A stretch of 15,613 nucleotides of DNA, from positions 1-15,613 of the forward strand of contig JASUSX010000014.1 in assembly GCA_030445875.1 (NCBI GenBank), given 5' to 3'. This DNA comes from Clostridia bacterium (GTDB lineage: Bacteria; Bacillota; DSM-521; Neomoorellales; Neomoorellaceae). Positions 12,896 to 15,613 of the stretch are shown here, one piece after another. Each line of letters starts with the position of its first letter. Position 1 is the first letter of the stretch. The notes below the pieces were generated by a model. The model was not told the origin of the DNA and did not search any database. It saw only the letters and a list, made by a program, of their open reading frames with translations. Position numbers and translations under genes: made by a program.

Positions 12896-14170
12896 TCATG
12901 CGCCGGTCGGGTTGCCTGGACCAGCATAAGCTTCAGCCAGAATCCTTAAGAGGTGAATGGCACGGACAGGTACGCCTTCCACCCGCAGGAGGGAGGTTAT
13001 GCGCATCAGACAGCTAGGGCAGGCAGTGACCACTGCCTCCGCTCCTGTGGCCAGTATATCCTCGAGCTTCTTACGGCCGATCTGCTCGCTCAAGTCGCTA
13101 TATTCCAGGCTGAAACTGCCACTCCCGCCGCAACATGTGTCCGGGCTGGCCATTTCAATCAGTTCCACCCCGGGAACAGCACGCAGAAGCTCGCGGGGGG
13201 CGGAACTGATACCCTGGTAGCGTTTGGCGTGACAGGGGTCATGGTAAGTCAGCCGCCGGGCCCCTGGAAGACCCGGCAAACGCCCCAGGCCTATAGAGGT
13301 TAAAAACTCCGTCACATCCTGTACCGGAGCACCCAGGCTAATACCCGGAAATAGTTGTTTCAGAGCCGAGCCGCAAGAGGCGCAATCGGTAACAATAGCC
13401 TCCACCCTTAAGGGAGCAAAAGCCTCTTTAATCCTGGCAGCCTGCCTTTCAGCAGTAACGCCGGCCGCCAGTTGGGGTTGCCCGCAGCATCCCTGGGGCG
13501 GAATTACCACCTCCACCTGCCTGGCACGCATCACCTGTAAGAAATCCCAGCCAGTTTGAGGGTAAAAATAGTTATTAGCGCAGCCGTAGAAATAGGCAAC
13601 GCGATGGGCACGCTTTTCCGCCCTGGAAAACAGCACGCCCTTTTCCCTATCCAGCATCCCCCGCGCTGCCGCCAGGTTTAACTGGGCCCTAAAAGTGCTA
13701 GCCGGCAAATCCGGTAATACCTCCAGCCACTTTTTCACCCGTCCGGGAAAGATCCGCTGGGGGAGGCGCAAGAAACGTTCCGCCGCTCTCCCGAGCTTAT
13801 AAAAACTTCCCCCCTGCTCCAGGCCCCTGAACAATAGCTTTTTGTAGACCGGTATCCCCATGGTATGGACTAGTTCTTGGCGCATATCCAGAACGATCTG
13901 ATCCACAGGAATATCGCTGGGGCAGTTGGTTACGCAGGTACGGCACAAGAGGCATTTCCCCGCCAGGTGGCGAAGTTCTTTCGTCGGCATCAGCAAGCCC
14001 TTGCGCAGGCCCCGGTAAAGTTGGGCCTTGCCCCTGGCCAGTGAGGTTTCCGTCCCTTCTACTTGAAACACCGGGCACACGGTACGACAGGCGCCGCACC
14101 GCGAACACCGGTTCGCCTCCGGCAATAGGTCATCCGTTGCTTGGACCTGTGCTTCGTTAGAACTGCTCAT
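12896..14170 (-). CDS. glcF: GlcF-like iron-sulfur subunit (two 4Fe-4S clusters, two CCG domains)
   Basis: A 424-residue protein. Two 4Fe-4S motifs near the N-terminus are complete: C22, C25, C28, C32 followed by Pro, and C73, C76, C79, C83 followed by Pro. Two cysteine-rich CCG domains follow: C197, CCG at 228-230, and DCASCG at 262-267; then DPCH at 311-314, CCGGSGSF at 346-353 and CPSC at 384-387. This is the arrangement of GlcF/LutA/HdrD-type electron carriers, which take electrons from the flavoprotein and pass them to a membrane or soluble acceptor. No membrane segment is evident, so it is probably cytoplasmic or peripheral. ATG 14170 has GGAGGAG about 12 nt upstream, a little far. It lies 70 bp after livF, with no clear promoter or terminator between. 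Confidence 0.9.
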   Translation of the reverse strand: MSSSNEAQVQATDDLLPEANRCSRCGACRTVCPVFQVEGTETSLARGKAQLYRGLRKGLLMPTKELRHLAGKCLLCRTCVTNCPSDIPVDQIVLDMRQELVHTMGIPVYKKLLFRGLEQGGSFYKLGRAAERFLRLPQRIFPGRVKKWLEVLPDLPASTFRAQLNLAAARGMLDREKGVLFSRAEKRAHRVAYFYGCANNYFYPQTGWDFLQVMRARQVEVVIPPQGCCGQPQLAAGVTAERQAARIKEAFAPLRVEAIVTDCASCGSALKQLFPGISLGAPVQDVTEFLTSIGLGRLPGLPGARRLTYHDPCHAKRYQGISSAPRELLRAVPGVELIEMASPDTCCGGSGSFSLEYSDLSEQIGRKKLEDILATGAEAVVTACPSCLMRITSLLRVEGVPVRAIHLLRILAEAYAGPGNPTGA

Positions 14171-14240
14171 CCAGCTTCAGCTCCTCCAGTGAGCACCCTG
14201 ATTCGCATCAATCTTGGTGGCTAGCTAGTATGGAGGCGCA

Positions 14241-14951
14241 CTAAGCGCTATGCTTTTTCCCTAAATATACCTCTTTAATACGCGGATCACCGGCCACCTC
14301 CTGCGCCAGCCCCGCCATAACCAGCGCACCAGTCTCCAAAACGTAAGCCCGCTGGGCAATAGCCAACGCTTTATTAGCGTTTTGCTCTACCAGCAGTACT
14401 GTTGTCCCCTTCTCGTTGATGTCTTTAATAGTTTTAAATATCTCATTAACAAGTTTAGGTGCCAGTCCCAAGGAAGGTTCATCCAATAGAAGCAGCCTGG
14501 GGGTGGCCATCATCGCCCGCCCAATAGCCAGCATTTGCTGTTCCCCACCCGATAGGGTGCCTGCGCTTTGTTTTTCCCTTTCCCTTAGGCGGGGAAACAG
14601 GGCATAGACCTTTTCCAGACTCGCGAGCTTCACCCGCCCTGATACCAGATAGGCTCCCATCTCCAGATTTTCGCGGACGCTCAAGTTAGCGAAAACCCTT
14701 CTCCCCTCTGGTACATGAGAGATACCTGCTTTGACAATAATATGTGGCCTCAACCGTTGCAGGCTGTGGCCTTCGAAAATAATGTCCCCCTGATATTTAA
14801 CCAGCCCGCTGATAGCTTTCAGCAATGTGGACTTGCCAGCTCCGTTCGCACCAATGATTGTAACTATCTCCTCTTGCTCTATTTGCAGGGAAACACCGCG
14901 TAAGGCGTGAATGCCGCCGTAAAATACGTTCAGGTTCTCTATCTTAAGCAT
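14241..14951 (-). CDS. livF: Branched-chain amino acid-type ABC transporter ATPase LivF
   Basis: A 236-residue ABC ATPase of normal LivF length, energising import by a LivHM-type permease. Walker A GANGAGKST (residues 34-42), ABC signature LSGGEQQML (133-141), Walker B LLLLDEPSLGL (153-163) and the H-loop region in TTVLLVEQNANKAL are all intact; PEGRRVFANLSVRENL is typical of LivF. ATG 14951 overlaps the livG stop by 8 bp, showing translational coupling. Liv-type importers carry leucine, other hydrophobic or aromatic amino acids, and also amides, urea or aromatic acids. Placement before the hydroxyacid and 2-oxoacid oxidation genes suggests it may bring in their substrate. Confidence 0.93.
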   Translation of the reverse strand: MLKIENLNVFYGGIHALRGVSLQIEQEEIVTIIGANGAGKSTLLKAISGLVKYQGDIIFEGHSLQRLRPHIIVKAGISHVPEGRRVFANLSVRENLEMGAYLVSGRVKLASLEKVYALFPRLREREKQSAGTLSGGEQQMLAIGRAMMATPRLLLLDEPSLGLAPKLVNEIFKTIKDINEKGTTVLLVEQNANKALAIAQRAYVLETGALVMAGLAQEVAGDPRIKEVYLGKKHSA

Positions 14952-15613
14952 TGTTTTCCTCCTGCGTACCTAGATAGGCCTGAATAACTTCCGGGTTTTC
15001 CTGAATTTCGTCCTTGTTTCCACGGGCTATGGTCTTGCCGAAGTTCAATACGACAATATAATCGCTTATTTCCATAATCACGTCCATATGATGTTCGATG
15101 AGCAGGATAGTCAGGTTGAATTTTTGTTTGATCCAGCGGATAAACTCAACTAATTCTAATGATTCCTGGGGGTTCATTCCAGCTGCCGGTTCGTCCAGGA
15201 GTAATAACTTGGGGTTAGTGGCCAGCGCCCGAACTATTTCCAGCCTCCGCTGGTGCCCGTAAGGCAGGTTGCGGGCTATTTCTTTTGCCCTCATATCTAG
15301 ATTAACTTTGCGGAGCAATTCCATGGTTTTATCCCGTAGCTCCATCTCCTGCCTTTTATAACGTGGTAAGCGCAACATGGCTGCTACAAAATTGTAGTCT
15401 GCCTGGCGGTTAGAGGCAATCAGCACGTTTTGTAACACAGAGAGGTTGGAAAAAAGGCGTATGTTTTGAAACGTCCTCGAAATACCTAGCTGGGCAAATT
15501 GAAAGGTTTTGTACTGGGTCACGTCGCGGCCTTCGAAAAAGATTTTCCCGCTGGTGGGCTTATAAATACCGCTCAACAGATTAAAAACCGTAGTTTTCCC
15601 CGCACCATTGGGA
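14944..15613 (-). CDS. livG: Branched-chain amino acid-type ABC transporter ATPase LivG (5' end outside window)
   Basis: The frame is open to the window edge. The first visible residues are PNGAGKTTVFNLLSGIYKP, the end of the Walker A motif, so the true start lies upstream, beyond 15613; the internal TTG near 15576 is not the start. About 222 residues are visible. GISRTFQNIRLFSNLSVLQN is the characteristic LivG Q-loop region. The signature is LPYGHQRRLEI rather than LSGGQ, as usual for LivG, followed by Walker B LLLLDEPAAGMNP and ILLIEHHMD with the H-loop His. LivG pairs with LivF in the same transporter. About 30 residues are missing at the N-terminus if it has the usual length. Confidence 0.92.
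   Translation of the reverse strand, partial: PNGAGKTTVFNLLSGIYKPTSGKIFFEGRDVTQYKTFQFAQLGISRTFQNIRLFSNLSVLQNVLIASNRQADYNFVAAMLRLPRYKRQEMELRDKTMELLRKVNLDMRAKEIARNLPYGHQRRLEIVRALATNPKLLLLDEPAAGMNPQESLELVEFIRWIKQKFNLTILLIEHHMDVIMEISDYIVVLNFGKTIARGNKDEIQENPEVIQAYLGTQEENNA

Overview
The window looks like chromosomal DNA from an anaerobic, acetogen-like Firmicute, most like Moorella or a relative. Every recognisable gene lies on the minus strand. Genes have strong GGAGG-type ribosome binding sites, are packed with 1-50 bp gaps or short overlaps, and use sigma-A-like promoters. The methyltetrahydrofolate methyltransferase keeps D75, N96, D160 and N198, almost exactly the pterin-binding residue numbering I recall for the Moorella AcsE enzyme. 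The genus is an inference.

In transcription order (high to low coordinates), the window opens inside livG (cut by the edge), followed by livF, the two ATPases of a branched-chain amino acid-type ABC importer. Next come a GlcF-like iron-sulfur protein, a GlcD-like FAD oxidase and a LarA-like nickel-pincer racemase. No canonical start codon is available for the LarA-like gene, so CTG is proposed. A promoter overlapping its stop codon is followed by a terminator hairpin and then iorA-iorB, an ADP-forming acyl-CoA synthetase and an aminotransferase. Together these can turn 2-amino acids and 2-hydroxy acids into 2-oxoacids, then acyl-CoA plus reduced ferredoxin, then a carboxylic acid plus ATP. 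An aromatic substrate is the best guess because of Ior.

A second strong promoter, again followed directly by a terminator hairpin, precedes a three-gene methyl-transfer operon: a corrinoid protein, a MtmB-family (monomethylamine-type) methyltransferase and a MtrH/AcsE-type methyl-THF methyltransferase. The MtmB-like protein has ordinary Val where MtmB has pyrrolysine, so its substrate is probably not monomethylamine. This is the most interesting system here. The two leaders share a motif (TAGTC, 0-2 nt, TAGGTACAAG) at the foot of the terminator stem, which suggests common control by transcription attenuation.

The last ~1.05 kb (positions 1-1047) is a decayed redox operon: the tail of an unknown gene, the first ~47 residues of an FAD/NAD(P) reductase, the back half of a 4Fe-4S ferredoxin, two pieces of a molybdopterin oxidoreductase, and an M20 amidohydrolase missing its N-terminus. 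They are joined by deletions. A third promoter-terminator pair sits just upstream of these remnants. I found no tRNA, rRNA, CRISPR or insertion sequence.
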